This document shows positions 14,731-24,157 of a stretch of 64,000 nt of DNA, one piece after another; position 1 is the stretch's first letter, and each line of letters opens with the position of its first letter. Source of the DNA: Litorivita sp050633545 (GTDB lineage: Bacteria; Pseudomonadota; Alphaproteobacteria; Rhodobacterales; Rhodobacteraceae); assembly GCA_050633545.1 (NCBI GenBank), contig JBOEGS010000005.1, positions 186,001 to 250,000 of the forward strand, given 5' to 3'. Below the pieces are notes generated by a model. The model did not search any database and was not told where the DNA came from. It was given only the letters and a program-made list of their open reading frames with translations. Both the position numbers and the translations under genes were made by a program.

Positions 14731-15153
14731 TCAACCGACCAGTTCGAGACCGGAGAAGAAGAAGGCAATCTCTTCTGCTGCGGTTTCCGGCGCGTCCGAA
14801 CCGTGGACCGAGTTTTCACCGATCGACAGAGCGAACTCTTTGCGGATCGTGCCTTCGGCAGCGTCCGCAGGGTTGGTTGCGCCCATGACTTCGCGGTTTT
14901 TCGCGATGGCATCTTCACCTTCGAGAACCTGCACAACGATCGGCTCGGAGATCATGAATTCGCACAGCTCGCCAAAGAAGGGACGCTCGGAGTGCACGCC
15001 GTAGAACTGCTGTGCTTGCGCGAGGGTCAACTGGATGCGCTTGCTTGCTACAATGCGCAGGCCCGCTTCTTCGAATTTCGCGGCGATTTTGCCGGTCAGG
15101 TTGCGTTTGGTGGCGTCGGGTTTGATGATCGAGAATGTGCGCTGAATGGCCAT
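14731..15153 (-). CDS. ndk: Nucleoside diphosphate kinase
   Basis: Ndk moves the terminal phosphate between nucleoside triphosphates and diphosphates through a phosphohistidine. The 140-residue protein has FSIIKPDATKRNLTGKI at the start, MGATNPADAAEGTIRKEF in the middle, and His117 in ENSVHGSD, the phosphorylated residue. The family length is about 140, so the ATG at 15153 is secure; frames continuing upstream carry no similarity. It diverges from the ABC-F gene with 171 bp between them. Confidence 0.97.
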   Translation of the reverse strand: MAIQRTFSIIKPDATKRNLTGKIAAKFEEAGLRIVASKRIQLTLAQAQQFYGVHSERPFFGELCEFMISEPIVVQVLEGEDAIAKNREVMGATNPADAAEGTIRKEFALSIGENSVHGSDAPETAAEEIAFFFSGLELVG

Positions 15154-15324
15154 GATAAACCTCATAAGATGGTGAAGAGACAGGCACCGCGCCCGCCCCG
15201 AATTGGATCGCGGCTGCGATACCACGGGGCATGGGGTTTGAAAAGCGGCGATTGCGCGCATTAAGGCCGCGATCTGCGCGGATCGCCAATTGACGCCCCC
15301 GCGCACCTCAGGCATGGGAGGGCC

Positions 15325-17199
15325 ATGTTACGCATCAATGATATCTCCTACTCCGTCGCGGGCCGCAGCCTGATTGAACACGCCTCTGTCACCATCCCGA
15401 CGGGCCATAAGGTCGGCATTGTCGGGCGCAATGGCGCGGGCAAAACCACGCTGTTCAAACTGATCCGCGGCGAGTTGGTTCTTGAAGGCGGCTCGATTAC
15501 CTTGCCCGAGCGCGCCAATATCGGCGGCGTGGCGCAAGAGGTGCCTGGCAACGAGGTCTCGTTGATCAATACGGTTCTGGCCGCCGACAAAGAGCGCGCC
15601 GCGCTTTTGGCCGAGGCAGAAACCGCCACCGATCCGGCCCGCATTGCCGAAGTGCAAACCCGCCTCGCCGATATCGATGCATGGTCCGCCGAAGGGCGCG
15701 CCTCGTCGATCCTCAAAGGGCTCGGCTTTACCTATGAAGAGCAAAAAATGCCCTGCTCGGCCTTTTCGGGCGGCTGGCGGATGCGGGTGGCTTTGGCCGC
15801 GGTGCTCTTCTCCGAACCCGATTATCTGCTGCTCGACGAGCCGACCAACTACCTCGACCTTGAGGGAGCTTTGTGGCTCGAAAACTACCTGACGCGCTAT
15901 CCGCATACGGTGCTCATCGTCAGCCACGACCGCGAATTGCTCAATCGCTCGGTCACCGGCATCCTGCATCTGGATCAAAAAAAGCTGACCTATTACACGG
16001 GCACATATGACCAGTTCGCCGCCGCCCGCGCCCAAGCGCGCGCCGTGCAGGCCGCGCAGGCGAAAAAGCAAGAGTTGCAGCGCGCGCATTTGCAAAGCTT
16101 TGTGGACCGTTTCAAGGCCAAAGCGTCAAAGGCGAAACAGGCGCAAAGCCGCGTGAAGATGCTGGAAAAAATGACGCCGATCACCGCGCCCGAAGATGCG
16201 GCGCGGGTGGTGTTCACCTTCCCCGAACCCGAAGAATTGTCGCCGCCGATCATCGCCACCGAAGGCGTGTCGGTGGGCTATGACGGCACCGAAATCCTCG
16301 GGCAACTCAATTTGCGCATCGATCAGGACGACCGGATCGCCCTGCTCGGCCGCAACGGCGAGGGCAAATCGACCCTTTCGAAACTGCTCTCGGGCCGCCT
16401 TGATCCGATGGGCGGGAAGATGTCGCAAAGCAACAAGCTGCGCATCGGCTTCTTTGCCCAGCACCAAGTGGATGAATTGTTCGTCGACGAGACGCCCTTG
16501 CAACACCTGATGCGCGAGCGCGCCGCCGAAGGGCAGGCAAAGCTGCGCGCGCGTCTGGCCTCTTTCGGCCTTGGTGCCGATCAGGCCGACACCGAAGTGG
16601 GCCGCCTGTCGGGCGGGCAAAAGGCGCGATTGTCGCTCTTGCTGGCCACCCTGCCCGCGCCGCATCTGCTGATCCTCGACGAGCCGACCAACCACCTTGA
16701 TATCGAAAGCCGCGAGGCTCTGGTCGAGGCGCTCACCGCCTATAGCGGCGCGGTCATTCTGGTCAGCCACGACATGCATTTGCTCTCCTTGGTGGCCGAC
16801 CGGCTGTGGCTCGTGAAAGACGGGCGCGTGAACCCCTATGAAGAGGACCTCAACGCCTATCGCAAGATGCTTTTGACGCCGGAAAAGACCGATAAAACCG
16901 GCGGCAAAGGTGCGGGCGCAAAAGAAAAAGCCCCTGCCCCCGCGCCCAAACGCGCCAGCCGCGAAGACATCCTCGCCCTGCGCAGCGAAGTGCGCAAATC
17001 CGAGGCCCGCGTCGACAAGCTCAACGATATGCGCGACAAGCTGGCCAAAAAGCTGGCCGATCCGGCGCTTTATGAGGGCGCGCGCAAGGATGAAGCCGTG
17101 GTCTGGCAAAAGAAATATGCCGAAGTCATGGAGGCGCTCGACCGCGCCGAGGCGCTTTGGGAAGCGGCGCTGACCAAGCTCGAGAAGGCCGAAGCCTGA
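15325..17199 (+). CDS. ABC-F family ATP-binding protein (YheS/Uup-like)
   Basis: The 624-residue protein has two ABC domains and no membrane segments. Domain 1 has Walker A GRNGAGKTT, signature FSGGWRMR and Walker B YLLLDEPTNYLD. Domain 2 has GRNGEGKST, LSGGQKARLSL and LLILDEPTNHLD. The linker (about residues 235-300) is Lys/Gln-rich, and the C-terminal 90 residues form a charged coiled coil. ABC-F proteins act on the ribosome, relieving stalls or assisting assembly. GGGAGGG lies before the ATG. The long C-terminal coil is of the Uup/YheS kind; no resistance role is implied by sequence. Confidence 0.93.
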   Translation: MLRINDISYSVAGRSLIEHASVTIPTGHKVGIVGRNGAGKTTLFKLIRGELVLEGGSITLPERANIGGVAQEVPGNEVSLINTVLAADKERAALLAEAETATDPARIAEVQTRLADIDAWSAEGRASSILKGLGFTYEEQKMPCSAFSGGWRMRVALAAVLFSEPDYLLLDEPTNYLDLEGALWLENYLTRYPHTVLIVSHDRELLNRSVTGILHLDQKKLTYYTGTYDQFAAARAQARAVQAAQAKKQELQRAHLQSFVDRFKAKASKAKQAQSRVKMLEKMTPITAPEDAARVVFTFPEPEELSPPIIATEGVSVGYDGTEILGQLNLRIDQDDRIALLGRNGEGKSTLSKLLSGRLDPMGGKMSQSNKLRIGFFAQHQVDELFVDETPLQHLMRERAAEGQAKLRARLASFGLGADQADTEVGRLSGGQKARLSLLLATLPAPHLLILDEPTNHLDIESREALVEALTAYSGAVILVSHDMHLLSLVADRLWLVKDGRVNPYEEDLNAYRKMLLTPEKTDKTGGKGAGAKEKAPAPAPKRASREDILALRSEVRKSEARVDKLNDMRDKLAKKLADPALYEGARKDEAVVWQKKYAEVMEALDRAEALWEAALTKLEKAEA

Positions 17200-17339
17200 C
17201 GGCGCAGCCCGATTTTGAACGATTTCAATCGGGTCCGTATCGCCGTTGGAAACAGTTCATTTACACTTGCCGCATTGCCGCGAAGCGCCGCTTTTGCGAT
17301 ACTGGCAAGAGGGGCTGCCTTTATCAACGGGTCAGCGAA

Positions 17340-18104
17340 ATGAAATTTTCTCAATCACTTAGCGCGGCGGCACTGGCGGTCTGCACGACTTTTGCGGCCA
17401 TTGCGCTGCCTGCGCAGGCGGCGACCGTGTCGGGCGGCACGCTTTTGGACGGGGCCGGAGCGCGGTTCTTAGAGACCGAGATCGGCGGCGCCAGCACCTT
17501 TACCCATCTCTGGACCGGCGAGGCCAATCGGGCCACCTCGGCCAGCTTTCACGCCGCCGCCGATGCCTATAATCGCACCTTGTCGATCTACAATATCCAG
17601 CACTATTCGGGCGAGGTCTTGCGCGTGGGCGGTTATACCGCCTTGAGCTGGGACGCAGAGGGCGGGTTGGCGCAGGGCTATACCCTTGATCCGACGGCCT
17701 TTTTGTTCAACCTTGAAAGCGGCGAAGTGCAACGCGCGAATGCGGGGCAAACGGCATCGATCTATCGCCACGTCGATTATTTCCCGACCTTTGGAGGCGG
17801 TCATGACCTGATGGCGGGTCGCGGTATTCTGGCCACCTATTTTGGCCAGTTTTATGACTCGCCGTCGGGTCACAGCCGCTCAAGCACCTATGACGACAGC
17901 CAAGGGCAGATCGTCATCGCAGGCGATAGCGGCAGCGGCGACGGGGACAGCGGATGGGCGTTCAATAGCTGGCGCGCGCTGAGCCTCGAGGTCTATGCGG
18001 TCGAGGACGCCCCTGCCATTCCCCTGCCCGCCGGATTGCCGATGTTGTTGGCCGGACTGGCCGGATTTGGCGCATTGCGGATCACGCGGCGCGGCGCCAA
18101 GTAA
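17340..18104 (+). CDS. VPLPA-CTERM sorting domain-containing exported protein (third copy)
   Basis: The 254-residue protein has a signal peptide ending near residue 27 (IALPAQA, then ATVSGG) and a C-terminal sorting tail from about residue 227: IPLPAGLPMLLAGLAGFG then ALRITRRGAK. The first motif residue is Ile instead of Val. The body is rich in Gly, Ser, Tyr and Asp and ends in a short low-complexity acidic stretch (AGDSGSGDGDSGW). It is exported and should be processed by an exosortase. The ribosome binding site is weak. It shares only its architecture with the two proteins at 846-2448, and its function is unknown. Confidence 0.82.
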   Translation: MKFSQSLSAAALAVCTTFAAIALPAQAATVSGGTLLDGAGARFLETEIGGASTFTHLWTGEANRATSASFHAAADAYNRTLSIYNIQHYSGEVLRVGGYTALSWDAEGGLAQGYTLDPTAFLFNLESGEVQRANAGQTASIYRHVDYFPTFGGGHDLMAGRGILATYFGQFYDSPSGHSRSSTYDDSQGQIVIAGDSGSGDGDSGWAFNSWRALSLEVYAVEDAPAIPLPAGLPMLLAGLAGFGALRITRRGAK

Positions 18105-18152
18105 CGCGCGCGCGCTCTTTTCATTGCGCGCGATCCGTGATCTGGTCACGCC

Positions 18153-18797
18153 ATGGATACAGCCTTCTTTGTCACCGCCTTTGTCACGCTTTTCGTGATC
18201 ATTGATCCCATCGGGCTCACGCCGCTTTTTGCCGCGCTGACCCAAGGAATGCGCGCGCGCGAGCGGCGCGCCATTGCCATTCGCGCCTGTTTGGTTGCGG
18301 CGGGGGTTTTGGCGCTTTTCGCGCTGTTCGGCGAGGCGGTTTTGGGCTTTGTCGGCATCTCCATGCCCGCCTTTCGCATCGCGGGGGGTGTTTTGCTGTT
18401 TTTGACCGCGCTTGAGATGCTGTTTGAAAAGCGCAGCAAGCGGCGTTCGGACCAAGCCCAAGAAGGCGAAGAGGCGACGGCATTTTCCCATGATGATGAC
18501 AGCGATCCCTCGGTGTTCCCGCTTGGCATTCCGCTCATCGCCGGTCCCGGATCGATTGCAACGGTGATCCTTTTGTCGGGGCAGCAGGCCGGATTTTGGG
18601 GCTTGGTGCAGGTGCTGGGCGCGGCCTTTGCCGTTCTGGGCGCGGTGTTTGCGATGTTCCTGACCGCAGGTCTTTTGGAACGCGCCATCGGCAAAACCGG
18701 CATCAATGTGGTCACCCGCCTTTTGGGCATGCTGCTGGCGGCGCTGGCAGCGCAATTTGTGCTCGAAGGGCTGCGCGATTTCGGATTTGCCGCCTGA
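18153..18797 (+). CDS. MarC family membrane protein
   Basis: The 214-residue protein has six membrane segments and the MarC signature near the start, VTLFVIIDPIGLTPLF (about residues 11-26), with a second conserved loop FPLGIPLIAGPGSIATVILL (about 122-141). Between them lies a hydrophilic loop rich in charged residues (RSDQAQEGEEATAFSHDDD). Inner membrane location is certain; the transported substrate of MarC proteins is unknown, and the old link to multiple antibiotic resistance was withdrawn. It is followed 56 bp later by the aspartic protease gene, possibly in one transcript. Confidence 0.92.
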   Translation: MDTAFFVTAFVTLFVIIDPIGLTPLFAALTQGMRARERRAIAIRACLVAAGVLALFALFGEAVLGFVGISMPAFRIAGGVLLFLTALEMLFEKRSKRRSDQAQEGEEATAFSHDDDSDPSVFPLGIPLIAGPGSIATVILLSGQQAGFWGLVQVLGAAFAVLGAVFAMFLTAGLLERAIGKTGINVVTRLLGMLLAALAAQFVLEGLRDFGFAA

Positions 18798-18853
18798 CTG
18801 GAAGAGCGCGGCGTTGATCCCTATATGGGCCTCATGCAAAGACAAAGAGAGCC

Positions 18854-19438
18854 ATGATGCGCGATATTGATCCCGGACAACTGATTTACCTGATTTTGCT
18901 GCTGGTGGCGGTCGGCGGGTGGTTTTTGGGCCAAGGGCGCGCCAATTTGGGCAAGATGAGCCAACAGGCGCTGGTTTGGGTGTTCATCTTTATCGGGGTG
19001 ATCGCCGTTGTCGGCCTGTGGGGCGATATCCGCCAAACGGTTGCGCCGCGCCAGAGCGTGATGAGCGAGGCGGGGCGGATCGAATTGCCGCGCGCGCAGG
19101 ACGGGCATTATTATGTCACGGCGCAAATCAACGGCGTGCCGGTGAATTTTGTGGTCGATACCGGTGCCAGCGCGGTGGTGCTGACTCTCAAGGATGCGCA
19201 GCGCGCGGGGATCGACACGGATAGATTGGCCTTCGCCGGCCAAGCGGGCACCGCCAATGGGGTCACACAAGTGGCCTCGGTGCGGCTCGAGCGCTTTGAC
19301 ATCGGCGGGATTTCCGATCCGGGCCTGCGGGTTCTGGTCAACCAAGGCGAGATGCGCAATTCGCTTTTGGGGATGAGCTATCTGCAGCGTTACGGCTCGG
19401 TGGAGATCCGTGACGGCACATTGATCTTGACGCGCTAA
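18854..19438 (+). CDS. Membrane-anchored retropepsin-like aspartic protease (clan AA, TIGR02281 type)
   Basis: The 194-residue protein has two N-terminal membrane segments (about 9-25 and 39-57), then one aspartic protease domain with FVVDTGASAVVLT, catalytic Asp102. A single active-site motif means it must dimerise, like retropepsins. The second conserved block, NSLLGMSYLQRYGSVEI, is near the C-terminus. The catalytic domain is expected on the periplasmic side. Substrates of bacterial members are poorly known. Two ATG codons sit together at the start. Confidence 0.85.
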   Translation: MMRDIDPGQLIYLILLLVAVGGWFLGQGRANLGKMSQQALVWVFIFIGVIAVVGLWGDIRQTVAPRQSVMSEAGRIELPRAQDGHYYVTAQINGVPVNFVVDTGASAVVLTLKDAQRAGIDTDRLAFAGQAGTANGVTQVASVRLERFDIGGISDPGLRVLVNQGEMRNSLLGMSYLQRYGSVEIRDGTLILTR

Positions 19439-19446
19439 CGGCGGCT

Positions 19447-19480
19447 TGTGGCGCATTTGGCCTGTGCCATATGCACCGCG
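19447..19480. repeat. Short intergenic element, copy 2
   Basis: TGTGGCGCATTTG (19447-19459) followed by CATATGC (19468-19474) repeats the elements seen at 13975-13997 in the same order, again just past a stop codon. Here the pairing is poorer and no T-run follows. Confidence 0.3.
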
Positions 19481-19518
19481 CGCGGCACGCGCTCTGCGCT
19501 GCGCAAAAATCCGCGCTT

Positions 19519-22104
19519 TTATGAGGCCGCGCGTCGGCGGGCCCCGCGGCGGCGAGCCTCGTCGCCGGCAAAGCCTTCATCGCCCCCCGCGCCCCCTGCT
19601 GCGGGGGCAAGGCGGAAGCGTTCCACCAGTTGTTCCAAGGCTGCGGCCTGACCGGACAGATCGCTTGCCGCCTCTTCGCAATTGGCGGTCAATGTGGTGC
19701 CATGCTGCACGTCTTGATCGATGGCATCGATTGCAACCGCGACTTCGCTGATGGCGCGGCTTTGCTCGCTGCTGGAGGCATCCACGGCGCGGATGTTCTC
19801 TTCGAGCGCGTCAATGGCGCGGCGGATGTCGGAGATTTTCGTGCCCGCCTCATCGGCCAAGGCCACGCCGCTGGCGACATTGCGTTGGCTTTCGTCGATC
19901 AACCCCTTGATGTTATCGGCGGCATCGGAGGTCTTATGCGCCAAGCCGCGCACCTCAGCGGCCACCACCGAAAAGCCCTTGCCCGCCTCGCCCGCGCGCG
20001 CCGCCTCTACCGAAGCATTGAGGGCCAAGATATTGGTCTGGAATGCAATTTCCTCGATCGCATTGACGATAGAGACGATTTTACCGCCCGATTCCGCAAT
20101 CAACCGAACCGCGTCTTTGGTGCGCTCGACCACGGTCGATCCTTCGTCGGAGAGATGGCAGACCTCTTGCACGCTGCTGCGGGCGGCGGCGGCGCTGGCG
20201 GCATTGTCTTTCACGCTGTCGTTGATCTGCGCCACGGTGGCGCTCAGCTCGCTCAAGGCCGCGGCCTGCGTATCGGTCTGACGCGCCAGTTCTTGCGCCA
20301 CCGAGCCAATCTCGCCCGCGCGCAAGGACACCATCGCACCGCTGTCGCGAATCTCGCCGATCATCGCGGATAGGCCTTCGACCGTGCGCATGATCCCGTC
20401 TTGGGTCTCGCCAAAGGCGCCGGTGAACCGCTTGTCGAAGCCTTCGGTCAGATTGGCATCGCTGAGCGCGCCGACCACATGGTTGATTTCGGCAAAAACG
20501 CCGCGCAGCTCGCCGGTCAGCGAATTCATCGATGCGGCCAATTGGCCAAGCGCGGGGGTGTTCCACGTCTCGCCCATTGCCCCGTCCATATCGCCTTGGG
20601 TGACCTGATCGACGATTTGCAAAAGCTCTGCGGTCAAAGCATCGGTTTCGCGCTGGCGCTCGGCAATCTCGTTGGTTTGCTCTTGCGCCTTGCGGTGCTG
20701 CTCGCGCAGCTCGGCCGCCGCCGCGCGGCTTTCGGCGTCTTTGGCCTCCAGATCGCGCAGCGCGCTGCGGCTTTGCTCTTCAAGCGCCGCGCGCGCCTCG
20801 AGCGCCTCTTGGAAGCGCACCACCACGGCACGCAAATCGCCAACTTCATCGTTGCTGTCCCATGTCGGCGCGGCCACATCCATGTCCCCCTTGGCCAAAG
20901 AGGTCAGCGTGGCGGACAGTTCGATCAAACGATTGATAAAGCCCCTGCGCACAAAGAAGTAGGTCAACAACGCAACAAGGAGGAAGCTTCCGACGCCCGC
21001 AACAATGGTGATGACCAATCGTTTCTGCATCGCCTCCTGCACCTTGGTCCCTTCCGAAATCAAGCTGCGCATACTGCTTTCGACCACTTTGGATGCGGCG
21101 ACGAAGCTATGGAAAGTATTTATATATTCAGCGCGGCCGGCGGTCTGCGCGGCGCGTTGAACTTTGGTGCGCTCGTCAAGATCAAGCGCAAGATCGGAGA
21201 GCAGCGCGATGTCGAAGGCGGCGGCGGAGAACGCACGCCCCCCGCCAAAGCGCGAGGCCTCGTTGATGTTGTCTTTTACGGTGTTGAAAATGGCTTGGAC
21301 CTGTTCGATCTGAACCGCTGCCTGCCCGCTTTGCATGCGCTCCACCGCCAGTTGGCCCAAAGCCATTTGCATCCGTGCCTCGCCCATCAAAGCCTGCGCG
21401 CGTGGATTTTGGGCGATGGTCGGATCTTGGACCAATTCGGCCAGAACCGCGCTGAGGCGCTTATATTCGGCCCCATAGCCTTGCGGCGCTTGCGCCCCGT
21501 TTCGAGCAGCCTCAACCGCGGCGGCAACCTGTGCGAAATAGCCCTCGGACAAGCGCTCCAAAGTGCCCAGATCAAGCAAAGCCGCTTCAATCTGATGTCG
21601 CAACTCTTGCGCCAAACCGTCCGAGAAAAGCTCCGCACCGTCATTTTCGACGACCGCCTCGAGATCGCGCAGCATCGCTTCGCCGAGGCTCCGGCTTTCG
21701 GCAAAATCGGCGCGCACATTCTCGATCAACGCCTCATCGACCTTGCCGTCATAGAGGCTGTCGGCCAAGAGCACCCGCCCGTCATGCGCCGAAAGCTGCA
21801 TTTCCATCGCCGCGTCGGCCATAGGTGCAAGTGCGCCTCCGACCTCTGTGCCGACCTCCCCAAGCTTGGTCGCGCTCATGAAGGCGGCCACGCCGGTGAT
21901 CAATGCAATGCAAGAAAACACCGCCAAGCCGGTTTTCGCTTTGGACGCCAAGGAGCGAAAGGAGGTTTTACGCGCCTCGCCGCCCTCTTGCGGCCCATGC
22001 TCTTGCTCCGCATCATGTGACGCCAAATCCGGCTCTATGTGCTCGGACGGCAGCGCAGGGTGTTCGGAGGCAGAAGATTTTGCAAAAGGAAGTTTGAAAC
22101 GCAC
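19519..22104 (-). CDS. Methyl-accepting chemotaxis protein
   Basis: The 861-residue receptor has a cytoplasmic N-terminal stretch of 55 residues, membrane segments at about 57-80 and 361-385, and a periplasmic helical sensor region between them. A HAMP segment and an Ala/Glu-rich coil follow, with a second HAMP-like stretch (LLQIVDQVTQGDMDGAMGE). The conserved signalling hairpin lies near 680-715: IEEIAFQTNILALNASVEAA then GEAGKGFSVVAAEVRGLA. The tail is Ala/Arg/Gly-rich without a CheR-binding pentapeptide. The ligand is unknown. No che gene is nearby. It lies 69 bp after holC on the same strand and may be transcribed from its own promoter. Confidence 0.95.
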   Translation of the reverse strand: MRFKLPFAKSSASEHPALPSEHIEPDLASHDAEQEHGPQEGGEARKTSFRSLASKAKTGLAVFSCIALITGVAAFMSATKLGEVGTEVGGALAPMADAAMEMQLSAHDGRVLLADSLYDGKVDEALIENVRADFAESRSLGEAMLRDLEAVVENDGAELFSDGLAQELRHQIEAALLDLGTLERLSEGYFAQVAAAVEAARNGAQAPQGYGAEYKRLSAVLAELVQDPTIAQNPRAQALMGEARMQMALGQLAVERMQSGQAAVQIEQVQAIFNTVKDNINEASRFGGGRAFSAAAFDIALLSDLALDLDERTKVQRAAQTAGRAEYINTFHSFVAASKVVESSMRSLISEGTKVQEAMQKRLVITIVAGVGSFLLVALLTYFFVRRGFINRLIELSATLTSLAKGDMDVAAPTWDSNDEVGDLRAVVVRFQEALEARAALEEQSRSALRDLEAKDAESRAAAAELREQHRKAQEQTNEIAERQRETDALTAELLQIVDQVTQGDMDGAMGETWNTPALGQLAASMNSLTGELRGVFAEINHVVGALSDANLTEGFDKRFTGAFGETQDGIMRTVEGLSAMIGEIRDSGAMVSLRAGEIGSVAQELARQTDTQAAALSELSATVAQINDSVKDNAASAAAARSSVQEVCHLSDEGSTVVERTKDAVRLIAESGGKIVSIVNAIEEIAFQTNILALNASVEAARAGEAGKGFSVVAAEVRGLAHKTSDAADNIKGLIDESQRNVASGVALADEAGTKISDIRRAIDALEENIRAVDASSSEQSRAISEVAVAIDAIDQDVQHGTTLTANCEEAASDLSGQAAALEQLVERFRLAPAAGGAGGDEGFAGDEARRRGARRRAAS

Positions 22105-22173
22105 GGGCTTGGTCCTCTATCGGTCACCCTCCAGCCCTAGGCGCGATAGATTTCAGAAAGGTTGATATGCGCC

Positions 22174-22635
22174 TCAGCTTTGCGCCTTCATCTCCCAACG
22201 GCCGCTTTCCTCGGACCAATATTGCGCCGAAGCGCCCTGTTTTGTAAGGGTTTTCCACTGCTGGCGTGCGGTGTCGAGGGCGGCGGGATCGTTTCCGTCA
22301 AATATGATACAAACCCTTGCGCTGGCCTCGACCTCCTCGGCGCTGATCTGTGCGCTGTCGATCGCCATCAGGCAATCGGGCGCATTGGCCGCCAGTGTGC
22401 CCTCGGGCAAGAGCAAGATCGGCTGATCTTGCGGCGCGGGCCCGTCCCAAAGCCCGTGCGGCAAAAAGCTGTCCGGCGCGCCCTCCCACAATAGATCGTC
22501 AAGCCGGCGCAGCCGCGCGGCGTCGCGCCCGCGCAGCGCCACGCGCCATCCCGCCTCGCGCGCCTTGCCCAAAAGCATCGGCAAGCTGCGCTCGAGCGGG
22601 GTGCGCGTGAGGTGGTAGAAATAGGCAGCGCCCAT
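22174..22635 (-). CDS. holC: DNA polymerase III subunit chi
   Basis: The 153-residue protein begins AAYFYHLTRTPLERSLPMLL and contains LRRLDDLLWEGAPDSFLPHG and DQPILLL, the HolC pattern. Chi links the clamp loader, through psi, to single-stranded DNA-binding protein at the replication fork. The length is normal for alphaproteobacterial HolC. It starts 40 bp after the pepA stop on the same strand, and pepA-holC is a conserved pair in proteobacteria, supporting the call. Confidence 0.93.
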   Translation of the reverse strand: MGAAYFYHLTRTPLERSLPMLLGKAREAGWRVALRGRDAARLRRLDDLLWEGAPDSFLPHGLWDGPAPQDQPILLLPEGTLAANAPDCLMAIDSAQISAEEVEASARVCIIFDGNDPAALDTARQQWKTLTKQGASAQYWSEESGRWEMKAQS

Positions 22636-22675
22636 GGTCTTGCGGCTCCTTCAGCGGCGGTTCGGCACAGGGTGA

Positions 22676-24157
22676 TCAGCCCTCGTCCACCGCCTCGCAC
22701 ATATCCGCGACCAAGCGGTTGAGCGCCAGAACGCCCCACCCTGTCGCGCCTTTGGGCGAGAAAGGCGTGCCGGATTTGATCGAAGCCACACCCGCGATAT
22801 CAAGGTGGATCCACGGCATGTCGTCTTTGACAAAGCGTTTGAGGAACATCGCCGCCGTGATCGACCCCGCAGGGCGCCCGCCGGAGTTCGACACATCGGC
22901 CACGCGCGATTTGATCAAGGCGTTGTAGGCCTCGCCAATCGGCATGCGCCATGCGCCCTCGCCCTCGGCTTCGGCGGCCTTGAGGAAGCTTTTGCACAGA
23001 TCGTCGTCATTGGAGAAAACCCCTGCGTTTTCATGACCCAAGCCGACGATAACCGCCCCCGTCAGGGTGGCCAGATCGATCATGCCGCGCGGTTTGAACC
23101 GCTCTTGCGCATACCACATTACATCGGCCAGAACGAGGCGGCCTTCGGCGTCGGTGTTGATCACTTCGATCGTGTCGCCCTTCATCGAGGTCACCACATC
23201 ACCAGGGCGCGTGGCGCGGTCCGAGGGCATGTTTTCGACGATGCCGACAAGGCCCACGACATTGGCTTTGGCACCGCGCAGTGCCAGCGATTTCATCACC
23301 CCCGACACGACGCCCGCGCCGCCCATATCCATGGTCATATCTTCCATGCCTGCGGCGGGTTTGAGGCTGATCCCGCCGGTATCGAAGACCACGCCTTTGC
23401 CGACCAAGGCCAAGGGCGCATCGCCCTTCTTGCCGCCGTTCCATTGCATCACCACGACTTTGGAGGGGCTGATCGAGCCGTGGCCGACACTGAGCAAGGC
23501 GCCCATGCCGAGTTTTTGCAGATCTTTTTCCTCAAGCACTTCGACCTTGAGGCCGATGCTTTCGAGCGCGGCGAGGCGATTTGCAAATTCGGTGGTGGTC
23601 AGAACATTGGCCGGCTCGTTGGTCAGATCGCGGGTGAAGAACACGCCTTCGGCCTTGGCCAAAAGCGGTTTGGCCTCGCTTGCGACCTCGGCAGATTTGG
23701 TCGCCATCACGGTGACGGCGCCGCGCGTGTCGGCTTTTTTGCTCATATGGGCGTCAAAATCATAGGCCCGCAAGGCGCAGCCCAATACCACCTCGGCGGC
23801 GCGATTGTTGCTGCCCAAAAGCAGCAAAAGCGCGCTCCCCCCTTGGCGCGCGCTCAGTGCCGCACCGGCTTTGCGCGCCTCGGCCACCTTGGGGCGGCGG
23901 GGCAGGCAGACCACATCGACTGCCTTGGCCGCCATGCCCGCCGGATAGCCCAAGGATTTGACCTCGCCCGCCTTCATTTTGGCGATCTCGCCCTCCTCGA
24001 CCAACCGCGCCAATGCGCCCTTGGTCAAACGGTTCACCCGCCGCGCCGCCGGATCGAGCTTGCCTTCGCTATCGACAAATACCGCCACGCGGCCGGATGC
24101 AGCGGCAATCGCGTCCAGATCGGTGTCGCGGAAATCAAAGGCAAGTTGCTCGGTCAT
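22676..24157 (-). CDS. pepA: Leucyl aminopeptidase (M17)
   Basis: This cytoplasmic dizinc/manganese peptidase removes N-terminal residues from peptides; in some bacteria it also binds DNA. The 493-residue protein has the M17 signature NTDAEGRL at about 331-338, the catalytic lysine stretch LVGKGVVFDTGGISLKP (about 250-266), and MDMGGAGVV. The start is the ATG at 24157, preceded by GAGGAG; in-frame codons upstream carry no family similarity. It diverges from lptF with 276 bp between them, the common alphaproteobacterial arrangement. Confidence 0.96.
   Translation of the reverse strand: MTEQLAFDFRDTDLDAIAAASGRVAVFVDSEGKLDPAARRVNRLTKGALARLVEEGEIAKMKAGEVKSLGYPAGMAAKAVDVVCLPRRPKVAEARKAGAALSARQGGSALLLLLGSNNRAAEVVLGCALRAYDFDAHMSKKADTRGAVTVMATKSAEVASEAKPLLAKAEGVFFTRDLTNEPANVLTTTEFANRLAALESIGLKVEVLEEKDLQKLGMGALLSVGHGSISPSKVVVMQWNGGKKGDAPLALVGKGVVFDTGGISLKPAAGMEDMTMDMGGAGVVSGVMKSLALRGAKANVVGLVGIVENMPSDRATRPGDVVTSMKGDTIEVINTDAEGRLVLADVMWYAQERFKPRGMIDLATLTGAVIVGLGHENAGVFSNDDDLCKSFLKAAEAEGEGAWRMPIGEAYNALIKSRVADVSNSGGRPAGSITAAMFLKRFVKDDMPWIHLDIAGVASIKSGTPFSPKGATGWGVLALNRLVADMCEAVDEG

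Noticed and set aside
17208..17233. A possible terminator CCCGATT...AATCGGG after the ABC-F gene
   Set aside because: The stem is seven bases with a long loop and no T-run.
20401..22020. A 539-codon open frame on the plus strand
   Set aside because: It is antisense to the chemoreceptor gene, whose domains are complete. High G+C with this codon bias produces long antisense frames; the peptide has no recognisable motif.
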